A DNA stretch of 64,000 nucleotides. Origin: a cf. Phormidesmis sp. LEGE 11477. GTDB lineage: Bacteria > Cyanobacteriota > Cyanobacteriia > Phormidesmidales > Phormidesmidaceae. The stretch is taken from the NCBI RefSeq assembly GCF_015207105.1, contig NZ_JADEXO010000008.1, positions 1 through 64,000 on the forward strand. The letters are read 5' to 3'. Positions within the stretch are counted from its first letter, which is position 1; every line of letters starts with the position of its first letter. Shown here one piece after another: positions 43,412-51,249 of the stretch. Both the position numbers and the translations under genes were made by a program. The notes under the pieces were generated by a model, which worked only from the letters and a program-made list of their open reading frames with translations, was not told where the DNA came from and ran no database searches.

Positions 43412-44155
43412 CTACTTGATTTCGGTGATGCTGACAATCTTGGCCCCAGTGCGCTGAATACGCTGGATTTGCGGGGTCATTTTGGTCGCAGAGACGATGT
43501 ACTCGTCGAAGCTGACGCGACGAGGTCTGTCAAATTTGGCAGCCGTTGTTTTGATTTTGAAGCGTTTTTCTGTCACAGAACCAGGCGTCGCTTCAGCAGT
43601 AGTGATTTTGTTAGCGCTATTAGTGGCTACGGCGTACACCAATTGAGAGTTGGTGACGGCGCTGCTGACTTGGGCAGGACCGCGATTGACAGCAAAGTTG
43701 CGGTTGTAGACGACTTGTTTGCGACCTACTTCACTCTTGTCACGCTGAAAAGGAACAACGTTCTCGCCGAAAGCCTGCTGATACTCGTCGCTATCAACGT
43801 AGGAATCAATATCTGCATCAAAGCCTTCTTCAGCGCAGCGACGAATGTGCTCAGAGGCTTCTACTTGAGATTGCGGTGCTCGTCCTAATATGTGTTGAAA
43901 ATTTAGCTCAGTAGAGCGATAGGGACCGCAGTTTTCAAAGTAGCGAGACTTGTAGAAATCCGATTTGGCCACGGCGCGGACGAATTCGCGCACGGACAGG
44001 GATTTGTCGAATAGCTGCGATTCAGTGGTGGTTAGGCGTTCGCTCTCCATTACATGGGGGTTGCCTAGAACCTGTTTATAAACAGCACGAATGATCGTTT
44101 CGATCTCTTCTTTGGTGCTAGTGGGCCACAGCTCGTAAGTGTAGGCATCTGCCAT
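43412..44155 (-). CDS. cpeD: Phycoerythrin-associated rod linker (CpeD position)
   Basis: The 247-residue protein has the linker domain (ELWPTSTKEEIETIIRAVYKQVLGN, VREFVRAVAKSDFYKSRYFE, LGRAPQSQVEASEHI, EIDSYVDSDEY-like, FGENVVPFQRD). Then comes the phycoerythrin-linker stretch VVYNRNFAVNRGPAQVSSAVTNSQLVYAVATNSAN, then a C-terminal CpcD domain with EKRFKIKTTAAKFDRPRR and IQRIQRTGAKIVSITEIK. The VYAVATNSANKI and EKRFKI segments are characteristic of phycoerythrin linkers. It joins phycoerythrin hexamers in the rod. Confidence 0.88.
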   Translation of the reverse strand: MADAYTYELWPTSTKEEIETIIRAVYKQVLGNPHVMESERLTTTESQLFDKSLSVREFVRAVAKSDFYKSRYFENCGPYRSTELNFQHILGRAPQSQVEASEHIRRCAEEGFDADIDSYVDSDEYQQAFGENVVPFQRDKSEVGRKQVVYNRNFAVNRGPAQVSSAVTNSQLVYAVATNSANKITTAEATPGSVTEKRFKIKTTAAKFDRPRRVSFDEYIVSATKMTPQIQRIQRTGAKIVSITEIK

Positions 44156-44310
44156 TGGGATTCTCCTATAGGTATTTGATAAAAGGGGGAATGAAAGCAG
44201 TCAACAACAGCGTTTAAGCAGTGTTTAAAGAGTGCAGTTAACGTCAGAGGTATCCGCACCGCTAGCTGACCACTTTTGCTAGAAAAGCGGGTTTGGGTTT
44301 AAAGCAGGCC

Positions 44311-44366
44311 AAAAAAGGCGAGCGGCCAAGGAGAAAAATCTCTAAAGAAAAGTCTCTTTGCTCACC
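44311..44366 (-). terminator. Terminator-like attenuator after cpeC
   Basis: On the minus strand GGTGAGC (44366-44360) pairs with GCTCGCC (44323-44317) around an inner AGAGA/TCTC hairpin. TTTTTT (44316-44311) follows. The structure starts 18 bases past the cpeC stop, so partial read-through into cpeD would make cpeC the most abundant message. Confidence 0.65.
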
Positions 44367-44383
44367 CGCCCTAATGTCACTAT

Positions 44384-45265
44384 CTAGCTAACTTCAGTAA
44401 TGCTGGCAATCACACCGCCAGCTTTATGAATGCGCTGATATTCTTGTGAGAGCTTCTCGTAAGGCACGATGTATACCTGATTGGCTCTGCGGAAGCGAGA
44501 AGATGCCTTGCGTACGGTATTGGCGCGGATAGAGGTGACTTCGATCCGATAGACTTTGCCGCGATCGCCCACAGTTGCCCCAGAGCGAGTAGCCGCAGCC
44601 GTCGGTGGCTCGCTAAAGGCCCAGCCGTCAGAACCACCCGAAGGCGCTTTAACCGCAGTCGGAATCGCGTTGATTACCAGCTTGTTCAAGCGAGGCTCTT
44701 TGCCAGAAATGCTGCCCTTGAGCGAACTGCTAGAGGCACCGCGAACCAGCTCAAACAGGTGGGTAAATCCAACCATCGTATCCGCAGCCGTGCTCTGATA
44801 GCCTCGGATGTAGGGCACTATGTTTTCACCAAAAGTATTCTGGTACTCGTCGCTGTCAATATAAGAATCAATATCAGCTTCAAACCCTTCTGAATCTAGA
44901 ATATTGCTGTGAGCCTTCATTTCGTTATAGTCATTCGGAGCACGGCCCAGCAGATGACGGAAGTTTAGCTCTGTGTAGCGGTAGCGAGGGCAGCTCTCAA
45001 AGAAACGAGAGCGATACAGATCCGATTTGGCAACTGCTCGAACAAACTCACGCACGCTGAATTCACCGAGCTTGAACTGAGACTCGGGAACGGAGAGTCG
45101 CTCGCTTTCCATCACGTAAGCGTTGCCTAACACCTGACGGTAGACGACGCTGATAATTTCTTCTAATTCCTCGGATGACAGACCGGGAACCCGTTCTACA
45201 GCAGGGGTTTCCTCAAACAGACTGACGCCCAAGCGCGATGCGGGTCCGAAAGCGCCGAAAGACAT
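44384..45265 (-). CDS. cpeC: Phycoerythrin-associated rod linker CpeC
   Basis: The 293-residue protein begins MSFGAFGPASRLGVSLFEETPAVE, the recognisable CpeC/CpcC N-terminus. The linker domain (about residues 30-165) has VVYRQVLGNAYVMESERLSVPESQF, FRHLLGRAPNDYNEMKAHS and FGENIVPYIRG. The C-terminal CpcD domain (about 235-293) has KVYRIEVTSIRANTVR and YEKLSQEYQRIHKAGGVIASITEV. CpeC joins the first phycoerythrin disc to phycocyanin. It is the first gene of cpeCDESTR; the length of 293 is close to the known protein. Confidence 0.9.
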   Translation of the reverse strand: MSFGAFGPASRLGVSLFEETPAVERVPGLSSEELEEIISVVYRQVLGNAYVMESERLSVPESQFKLGEFSVREFVRAVAKSDLYRSRFFESCPRYRYTELNFRHLLGRAPNDYNEMKAHSNILDSEGFEADIDSYIDSDEYQNTFGENIVPYIRGYQSTAADTMVGFTHLFELVRGASSSSLKGSISGKEPRLNKLVINAIPTAVKAPSGGSDGWAFSEPPTAAATRSGATVGDRGKVYRIEVTSIRANTVRKASSRFRRANQVYIVPYEKLSQEYQRIHKAGGVIASITEVS

Positions 45266-45329
45266 GGATGCTATCTCCTTATAACGGTTGATTGCGTATT
45301 CTCATTTTGTGGGTAAAGGGGGTCTGTTT

Positions 45330-45345
45330 TTGTCAAGTTTTGTGA
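45330..45345. promoter_or_regulatory. Direct-repeat element upstream of cpeC
   Basis: TTGTCA-AGTT-TTGTGA at 45330-45345 is a hexamer direct repeat with a 4-base spacer, about 65 bases upstream of the cpeC ATG. The complementary strand reads TTGACA here, which could serve as a -35 box for cpeC. The layout resembles L-box elements bound by the RcaC regulator in chromatic acclimation, as I recall them. I could not find the CcaR G-box pattern. Confidence 0.4.
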
Positions 45346-45509
45346 ACGTCAAAAGCAGTGAACTGACTATGTGGCGCTGGGACAGAAAGGTTGTATGGCT
45401 TGTTTCTAAAGAAAGATAGCCGTTCAAACTTCTGTTGCTTTGGAAAAGATGACTGTATTGGAAATAGCTCACATTCCGTTGTCTTTTGTTACAAGCGCTA
45501 ATTTAGTAG

Positions 45510-46247
45510 CTATTCAGTAGCGCCCGCTTCAGTGAGCAGTGCGATCGCTGCTCTAGGCCGAAAAGACTTCTTCGCTTCACTCAAGGCGCTCTGTCCCCAG
45601 CGGTTTACAGGCGTCACATCTGCGCCGTGCTCTAGCAGCAGCGAAATAGTATCTAGATCGCCTCGCGCCGAGGCCATCATCAATGGCGTCCAGCCGCCGA
45701 TGTTTGACGTATTTACCTGAGCGCCTGCTCGAATCAGGCTAGCAACTGTATAGGCATGACCGTTGTCAGCCGCTAGGTACAGAGCCGTATCACCAATTCT
45801 GTTGGTTGCAGCAACATCAGCGCCGCGCTTGATTAGCTGCTCTACAACATCCGTTTGACCGTGACGCGCCAGCATCATCAGCACCGTTTCGCCGTAGTTG
45901 TTGTGGCCTGTAATGTCAGCCCCCTTTTCTAGCAGCGTTAGGATGATATCTCTGCGATCCGACTCGGCGGCATACATCAAGGCGGTGTAGCCAGCATCGT
46001 TACGAACGTTGACATCAGCGCCTACTTTCAAGAGCAGATCGACAATGTCGGCATGATTCTCCATCGCCGACCACATTAGTCCAGTGCTGTTTTGCCAGCG
46101 GGCGTTCGGGTCAGTGCCGGTAGAGAGTAGGGTAGCGACTTTGGCGCGATCGCCCGCAATACAGGCACGAATCATAGCCTCTTCTGGGGTAGGTTCTGGG
46201 CTTCTAGAGTCTGGACTTTTTGAGTCTGAACTGTTTTGTGAACTCAT
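45510..46247 (-). CDS. Ankyrin-repeat protein coupled to a phycobiliprotein homologue
   Basis: The 245-residue protein has a short Ser/Pro-rich N-terminus of five-residue repeats (SSDSKSPDSRSPEP). It then consists almost entirely of six or seven ankyrin repeats of 33 residues (DPNARWQNSTGLMWSAMENHADIVDLLLKVGADVN and similar, about residues 45-235). Ankyrin repeats bind proteins, so a scaffold or assembly role is likely. No signal peptide or membrane helix is present. Its ATG overlaps the stop of the phycobiliprotein-like gene by 4 bases, so the two are probably made together. It is the last gene before the cpeC promoter. Confidence 0.83.
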   Translation of the reverse strand: MSSQNSSDSKSPDSRSPEPTPEEAMIRACIAGDRAKVATLLSTGTDPNARWQNSTGLMWSAMENHADIVDLLLKVGADVNVRNDAGYTALMYAAESDRRDIILTLLEKGADITGHNNYGETVLMMLARHGQTDVVEQLIKRGADVAATNRIGDTALYLAADNGHAYTVASLIRAGAQVNTSNIGGWTPLMMASARGDLDTISLLLEHGADVTPVNRWGQSALSEAKKSFRPRAAIALLTEAGATE

Positions 46248-46858
46248 GCCTCTGTTTTTACTTTGACAAAGGTCGAAAGTCTAGCAATTAGATGATCGAA
46301 GTAGGGCGAAAGAGCCGCATAGCTCTCGATGGGAAACCGTCGCAGACTCGCTCGTTTGACGCCAATCAAACCCGCAACCATCGCTGGCAGTGGCACCTGC
46401 AGCTCTTCGTATAGCTGTTCCATCGCGGCTAGGCCAGTAGTGCTGGTGTAGTGGTGCTGTTGGCCCGCAATCCCGTAGGTGATGCAGCGTAAGAACTGCC
46501 AAAAGTCTCGCCAGCAGGCTTCTGCCCGCTGTGGTGGAAAGAGGCCACCGCCCGGTTCTAGAATGTCGGGAAAGGTGGCGAGAACGACAGCTCTAGCTTC
46601 ATCGACAATATCGGCAGCTTGCGATCGCAATGCACTGGCGGCTTCTGTCGCGCTCAGCCCGACTGCCGTCAGCGCTAGGTCGGATTGGTTCGTTAAAGAC
46701 TTGATCTCGCTTAGCTCTTCGTCGGTAAGATAGCGATTCTCATCGTCTGCCGTTTGAAGAATTGCGATCGCTTTTTTATCCACATCAGTCCATCCGGCAA
46801 AGCTCATAATTCTTGCCTTCGGAATAAGCGTTTTAGCGCGATCGCTGAGTCCGTTCAT
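46244..46858 (-). CDS. Divergent phycobiliprotein-family protein
   Basis: The 204-residue protein belongs to the phycobilisome globin-like family: residues about 15-190 follow the phycobiliprotein helices. The bilin site is kept as EACWRDFWQFLRCITYGIAG, with Cys115, Arg117 and Asp118 matching Cys84, Arg86 and Asp87 of phycocyanin alpha. Elsewhere it is far from CpcA, CpcB, CpeA, CpeB or ApcA, with a 30-residue N-terminal addition and a distinct C-terminus. It could be a bilin-carrying regulator, a lyase substrate decoy or a minor rod/core component. It is transcribed towards cpeC with an ankyrin gene attached. Confidence 0.8.
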   Translation of the reverse strand: MNGLSDRAKTLIPKARIMSFAGWTDVDKKAIAILQTADDENRYLTDEELSEIKSLTNQSDLALTAVGLSATEAASALRSQAADIVDEARAVVLATFPDILEPGGGLFPPQRAEACWRDFWQFLRCITYGIAGQQHHYTSTTGLAAMEQLYEELQVPLPAMVAGLIGVKRASLRRFPIESYAALSPYFDHLIARLSTFVKVKTEA

Positions 46859-46958
46859 AGTTCTTAAATTGTACCGTTGACTTAGTTTTATCTAGTCTAG
46901 AATGCCTTTGATCTGAATGCCTTTAATCTGGCAGTGTAAAGCCGTTTTCTTGAGGCCG

Positions 46959-47924
46959 CTATCTTTGAAGCTGTTCGATTACTATGCTCGCTACTTGCTG
47001 TACAGCCAAAGACGAATCTTGCTGTAGCGGTGCAATCTTTTTAATAGTATCGCTTACGCTCGCCTTCTCAGTATCTAGCTTGCCAACCGCCAAGATAGCG
47101 GCCTTACGAACGTCTGCATCTGGATCTTGCAGCCTGCCTAGTAAGGGCTGGTAGGCGGGCTGATAGTTGAGCCGAGCGAGGTGGGCGATCGCCTCGATAC
47201 GAACATCAGCGCAGGTGTCTTCTAGAGCGTCGATTAGAACTAGGAGATTGTCCTGGTCTGGAGAATGAGGCTGGGTTTGAGCTAGTTGAGCTTGGGCTAG
47301 CTGGGCGATCGCGCCGACCACCGCAATCCTGACGTTGGGCGACGGATCGCTAAGACTGTCATAGAGCCGATCTTGAACCTCTGCGCTCATAGTTGCGATT
47401 GCCCAAGCTGCATGTCCTTTACAGCTTTCATCTGCTTCGGCAGAGGTTAAAATGCCGCGCACCGCCTCAAACGCAGGCGCGCCGATCTTCGCTAGCGCGC
47501 CTGCCGCTGCACTTTTTACACTCATCTCTAGATCCTGTACGAGAGCTGCGGCTAGCCCTGAAACCGCCTGCTCGTCGCCAAGATTCGTCATAGCATTGCA
47601 GCAAGCTCGTCGCACCATTGGATCTTGGTGAGTTGCTAGCCCCTCTAGTAAAAAAGGCGTCGCCGGTTCTCCAATCTCGCTGAAGGCATTGATTAAACGC
47701 AGCCGCACTGACCTTCTTGGATCGCTTAGTCCTTGAATCATCTGCCGCAGCAGTTGCGGGTCTGGTTCGTCAAAGGCCAAAAGCTCAATTTGCTCATCGA
47801 CATAGGCAATGAGCCTGTCCGTCTGGGCCTGAGTCTCCATAGAAACTATTTCGGCCTGTTTATTAGGCTTATTAGGAGGAGTAGGAGCGGTTGAGTCGTT
47901 TGACGACTTTCGGACAGAGTCCAT
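46959..47924 (-). CDS. HEAT-repeat protein of the bilin lyase E/F or NblB type
   Basis: The 321-residue protein has an N-terminal low-complexity tail, a helical segment (IAYVDEQIELLAFDEPDPQLLRQMIQGL) and six or more HEAT-like repeats (DPRRSVRLRLINAFSEIGEPATPFLLEGL, DPMVRRACCNAMTNLGDEQAVSGLAAAL, and so on). These fold as an alpha solenoid used by CpcE/F, CpeY/Z, CpeF and NblB to bind phycobiliproteins or bilins. Placement next to the phycobiliprotein homologue suggests it matures or handles that protein. I cannot tell CpeF, IaiH-like and NblB-like apart without an alignment. About 100 bases separate it from the downstream gene. Confidence 0.75.
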   Translation of the reverse strand: MDSVRKSSNDSTAPTPPNKPNKQAEIVSMETQAQTDRLIAYVDEQIELLAFDEPDPQLLRQMIQGLSDPRRSVRLRLINAFSEIGEPATPFLLEGLATHQDPMVRRACCNAMTNLGDEQAVSGLAAALVQDLEMSVKSAAAGALAKIGAPAFEAVRGILTSAEADESCKGHAAWAIATMSAEVQDRLYDSLSDPSPNVRIAVVGAIAQLAQAQLAQTQPHSPDQDNLLVLIDALEDTCADVRIEAIAHLARLNYQPAYQPLLGRLQDPDADVRKAAILAVGKLDTEKASVSDTIKKIAPLQQDSSLAVQQVASIVIEQLQR

Positions 47925-47981
47925 GACTGAAGCTGCAAAAGTTCTAAAAAGAGAAATAACTGACTATTAAAGTAGATCGAA

Positions 47982-48248
47982 CTAGCCATTAGAGGGAGCT
48001 TTCTCTCCCCGCAGTTGGGCCAGCGAAGCCTCAATTTTTAAAATCTCTGGATGATTCTTTAGCTGCGACATCGTCATTGATTTTGGCAGCTTAGCCTTCT
48101 TTGCCGTAGTCGTGAAGTCTTCAGTCAAGCGGGCTTTGTATTGTTCTAATTCCGCAATTACCTCGGCCACCTCCTGCTGTGAAGGGGCTGTCGCCGATGG
48201 ACTTTTTGACTCGTTGATTTGTTCGTTTGTCGAAGTGCTTTGTGACAC
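47982..48248 (-). CDS. Small hydrophilic coiled-coil-like protein
   Basis: The 88-residue product has a Ser/Thr/Gln-rich N-terminus, then a helix EVAEVIAELEQYKARLTEDFTTTAKKAKLPKS and a second helix PEILKIEASLAQLRGE. It is charged, without membrane segments. It is the first gene of a minus-strand run (small protein, HEAT protein, phycobiliprotein homologue, ankyrin protein) with a 57-base gap to the HEAT gene. I do not recognise it; conservation with the neighbouring genes would show whether it belongs to the set. Confidence 0.6.
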   Translation of the reverse strand: MSQSTSTNEQINESKSPSATAPSQQEVAEVIAELEQYKARLTEDFTTTAKKAKLPKSMTMSQLKNHPEILKIEASLAQLRGEKAPSNG

Positions 48249-48570
48249 AGCAAATAACCTCTTCTACTGATTTAAATGCATTTTGTAAAGGTCTAGACCC
48301 GTGGCCAGAAACCGATCTAGCCGCCGCGATATGTACATCTGTGGGACTAGATGCGGTAATAGATATCTGCGGTATCGGCGATCGCTCACTCTACCATCCT
48401 TGTCTATCTATCAGTCTATGATGACAGATGAGGGATGACAGATGAGGGCAATCGATAGAGCGAACGGCACGCTGATATTCCAGCTCCACTAGCCTATTTT
48501 TAGCCTTTTAATAGCGTAAATCAAATTAGCGTTAATCAGATTGCCCTGTGCATTTCACCTATACGTTTCA
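48249..48570. other. Divergent region between the small protein and the plus-strand HEAT gene
   Basis: This 322-bp gap should hold promoters for both directions. It contains a 14-bp tandem pair (GATGACAGATGAGG twice, 48420-48447). It contains no gene. Confidence 0.5.
48420..48447. repeat. 14-bp tandem repeat, two perfect copies
   Basis: GATGACAGATGAGG is repeated twice in the divergent promoter region, between the two HEAT-protein transcription units. Confidence 0.8.
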
Positions 48571-49233
48571 ATGGAAATTTCTGAAATTAAGACTCTACTT
48601 ACTCACGAAGACCCCCAGATGCGGCTGCGAGCGCTAGTGGCGCTGAAGGATTATGATGCCGCTGCCGCTGTTCCTTTGCTAGTTGAGCAGCGACAGGATG
48701 ATGCTTTTCTGGTTCGATCTTTTGTGGCTATGGGGTTAGGGCGTAAACGCAGCGAATCGGCCTACGCCGCCTTGATAGAGATGCTATCAAATGAGCCTGA
48801 TTACAACGTTAAGGCTGAAATTGCTAACTCTCTAGGTCTGTATGGTAAGCGCTCGACCGACCGCTTAGTTGCGCTATTCAAAGCGAGCGATAACTGGCTA
48901 GTTCGTCGCAGCATTCTAGCGATCATGCCGGAGATGGAATGCCCTGAGCAGCTATTTGAGATCGCGATGCTGGCTCTAGAAGACAGAGATGAAACGATTT
49001 CACAGGCAGGCATTTCAACGCTGGCGCTGCTAGCAGATACCGCTCAGTCGCAGTCGGCGCTAGAGGCAATCCTGCCAACGCTGCAAAACAAAAGTTGGCG
49101 ATCGCGTCTAGCGCTTGCCTACGCACTTAAACCCTTCGATCAACCCGCCGCAAAGGACGCGCTCATTCAGCTACGTCAAGACGAGCATCATAAAGTTGTT
49201 GCCGCTGCGTTAGAGGCGCTGCTGCCGAGCTAG
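48571..49233 (+). CDS. HEAT-repeat protein, phycobilisome-associated
   Basis: From ATG 48571 the product is 220 residues made of six HEAT-like repeats (MEISEIKTLLTHEDPQMRLRALVALKDY, LVRSFVAMGLGRKRSESAYAALIEML, WRSRLALAYALKPFDQPAAKDAL). A TTG 30 bases upstream is a weaker start. It resembles the CpcE/CpcF/NblB-like group, with the length of CpcF or NblB (about 220). It could be a lyase subunit, a chaperone for a phycobiliprotein subunit, or an NblB-like bilin-detaching protein. The neighbouring lyase gene on the same strand supports a phycobilisome role. Confidence 0.72.
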   Translation: MEISEIKTLLTHEDPQMRLRALVALKDYDAAAAVPLLVEQRQDDAFLVRSFVAMGLGRKRSESAYAALIEMLSNEPDYNVKAEIANSLGLYGKRSTDRLVALFKASDNWLVRRSILAIMPEMECPEQLFEIAMLALEDRDETISQAGISTLALLADTAQSQSALEAILPTLQNKSWRSRLALAYALKPFDQPAAKDALIQLRQDEHHKVVAAALEALLPS

Positions 49234-49403
49234 CATCGCGTCTTGGCTTCGGCTTCGCTCAGTCGGGGCGGTAGAGAAGCATTCCTTTAGATGAATTGAT
49301 CCTTTTGTTCAAGATCGCCTATCCTAAATCAATGTGAATAAATGTAAAAATTCATTCGCTATCAAGCCTGTATATGCAGGCACAAAATTGAGGAAAGATC
49401 TTG

Positions 49404-49934
49404 ATGGTAATGTCTACGCAGCTAACGGCATCGACAATAGAGGCGCAAGCGATCGCATTTTTCAAACACTCCGTCGGTAACTGGCAGTCTCGTCGTCGCT
49501 ACTACACCCTGGCTAGCGACCAAACTCAGGAAGTCGTCAGCGACATTAGCATTGCCTTTTTAGAAAGTGACCATCTAGAACTCATCGAGCTAGGCAACCG
49601 CCACGAACTTAGCGTTCCGATGATTTGCGGCGCAAAGGTCACTTGGGAGAGCACCTACATCAGCCCGAGCAAGAAGCCCTCTGTGGGTGAGACTGTGTTT
49701 GGCATCCGGGGTGATGTGATGTATCGCGATCGCGGCTTTGCAACGCCCAAGCCTGTGACCGCCGACTATCGATTCAAAGGCGATCACACTATGGTCTTAC
49801 GCACCGAATACGGTGGTTCATCCTTTGAAGAAGAGCTGAAGCTAGTCGGTGAAAACTACCGGACCCGGCAGACGATCATTTCTCGCGCAGGTGAAGAGAT
49901 TATGATTGGCCAGTATCTAGAGAAGCGAATGTAA
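49404..49934 (+). CDS. CpcS/CpeS-family bilin lyase, CpcV-like
   Basis: The 176-residue lipocalin-type protein has AFFKHSVGNWQSRRRYYTL, QEVVSDISIAFLE, AKVTWESTYISPSKKPSVGETVFGI, YRDRGFATPKPVTADY, LRTEYGGSSFEEEL and YRTRQTIISRAGEEIMIGQYLEKR. These agree with my memory of the CpcV/CpcS-like group that accompanies CpcS and CpcU. The exact role is not established, and it may act as a chaperone or on a special site. ATGs at 49404 and 49410 follow AGGAAAG. Confidence 0.75.
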   Translation: MVMSTQLTASTIEAQAIAFFKHSVGNWQSRRRYYTLASDQTQEVVSDISIAFLESDHLELIELGNRHELSVPMICGAKVTWESTYISPSKKPSVGETVFGIRGDVMYRDRGFATPKPVTADYRFKGDHTMVLRTEYGGSSFEEELKLVGENYRTRQTIISRAGEEIMIGQYLEKRM

Positions 49935-49980
49935 GAAAGACAAAGGCAGCCGAGCAAAGGGAAATTAGAGTCCTAACTTC

Positions 49981-50790
49981 CTATTTCCCCTGCTCTTCTA
50001 GGCTCTGCAAAGTTGTCTTTCGAGTGTAAGCATTCCATTCATTCAGTTCCGTTTGGCTGTGACTGAGCAGCTTTGAGCATCCTGTTTCTGTTAGCCCTAC
50101 AGCGCCGCTAAAGTCAGCCCCGGCAATGCTTCCTACACTGGTCATATCGACATCGGTCAGGTTCGTCGCCCGCAAGTCAGCGCGCTGTAGCTCCGCGCCT
50201 GCTAGGCTCGCGCCTGATAAGTTTGCACCCGTCAAGAAAGCTTTTTGTAAGTTCGCTCCTGCTAACCCCGCGCCTGATAAGTTCGCGCCCGCTAGGTTCG
50301 CACCACTAAGATAAGCGCCTAACAACATCGCGCCGCTAAGATCAGCGTCCTTGAGATTCGCCGTATTCAAGTACGCCCCGTTGAGCGCTGCGCCCGGTCC
50401 AACCGCCCCACAGCGCTTGTATCGAAATCCTTCGGGCCACTGAGTTTTTTGGTCATACAGCGCTAGCTTCAGCGCTGCGTCTGTTAACACCACACCTGTC
50501 AACACCGCGCCCTGTAAGTCGCTGCGAAATAGGTACGCTCCGGTTAGATCGGCATGCGTTAGATTGGCCCCTCGCAGCATCGCGCCTCTAAGATCAGCCA
50601 ATTGCAGGTTTACGCCTATTAGATTCGCATCTGATAGATTCGCGCCAACTAACCCAGTTCCTTGTAGATTCGCGCCTGTCAGGTTCGCGCCTGACAAATT
50701 CGCCTTGTACAGATCTTTACCTGATAGGTCCGCATCAGCCAGATTTGCATTAGCTAGATTAGCTCTAGGTGATATGTGTAACGAATCCAT
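49981..50790 (-). CDS. Soluble pentapeptide-repeat protein
   Basis: The 269-residue protein is almost entirely pentapeptide repeats of A(D/N)LSG/ANLTGA type in two blocks (about residues 9-108 and 130-235). They are interrupted by a spacer (KLALYDQKTQWPEGFRYKRCG) that resembles the conserved break in such proteins. A charged C-terminal tail follows. It has no signal peptide or membrane helix. It lies on the opposite strand, convergent with the lyase gene and inside the phycobilisome island. It is probably unrelated to rod assembly, though linkage has not been tested. Confidence 0.85.
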   Translation of the reverse strand: MDSLHISPRANLANANLADADLSGKDLYKANLSGANLTGANLQGTGLVGANLSDANLIGVNLQLADLRGAMLRGANLTHADLTGAYLFRSDLQGAVLTGVVLTDAALKLALYDQKTQWPEGFRYKRCGAVGPGAALNGAYLNTANLKDADLSGAMLLGAYLSGANLAGANLSGAGLAGANLQKAFLTGANLSGASLAGAELQRADLRATNLTDVDMTSVGSIAGADFSGAVGLTETGCSKLLSHSQTELNEWNAYTRKTTLQSLEEQGK

Positions 50791-51249
50791 TGAACCAGGC
50801 GCGTCATAGAGACATCAAAGAGAAACGATCCTATCATCAAAGCAGAGAACACTCGCCAAGCCTTCTAGCCATGACTGTAGCGGTCGATTCGTCCGAGCAA
50901 TAAATTCCTTAGTTAAAGCTATCAGTACTCTTACGCTAGCGAATAAACAAAAGCTGCTAGACATTTCAGAGCAGCAAATATTTGAAGCAGAAGAAGATAG
51001 CTACGAGGAAGATGAGGCTACTAAAGCAGAAATCGGAGCTGTAAAAGCCGCTTACGAAGCAGGCGACTACGACACCTACGGTACGTATGTAGGGAGCAGA
51101 ACAAGTTTTCGTTACTGAACTACACAAGAGCAAATTAGCAGTATGTCTGATAACTTTTTGATTATCTAGCTTGGGCTAGGTGCTGTGAAAGGACAAAGGG
51201 TGATAGGTACGATTTCCAGTATCTCGTTGGCCGATAGGTACAGCGCAAT
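50791..51249. other. Intergenic region with a broken antitoxin-like frame
   Basis: This 459-bp gap contains the start-less frame at 50810-51118, listed separately. The remaining 131 bases before the DUF5674 gene should hold its promoter. Confidence 0.6.
50810..51118 (+). pseudogene. Start-less antitoxin-like relic
   Basis: A frame open from 50810 to the stop at 51118 translates to a coherent acidic protein tail: INSLVKAISTLTLANKQKLL, then FEAEEDSYEEDEATKAEIGAVKAAYEAGDYDTYGTYV. No ATG, GTG or TTG lies in frame. An ATG at 50871 is in another frame and stops after ten codons. The pattern recalls small cyanobacterial antitoxins of the type that precede RelE/ParE toxins. A frameshift or loss of the start is the simplest explanation. 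Confidence 0.6.

Noticed and set aside
43469-43888. 139-codon plus-strand frame inside cpeD
   Set aside because: Antisense shadow of a clear linker gene.
50126-50809. Plus-strand frames across the pentapeptide gene
   Set aside because: They mirror the repeats of the minus-strand pentapeptide protein and have no independent support.
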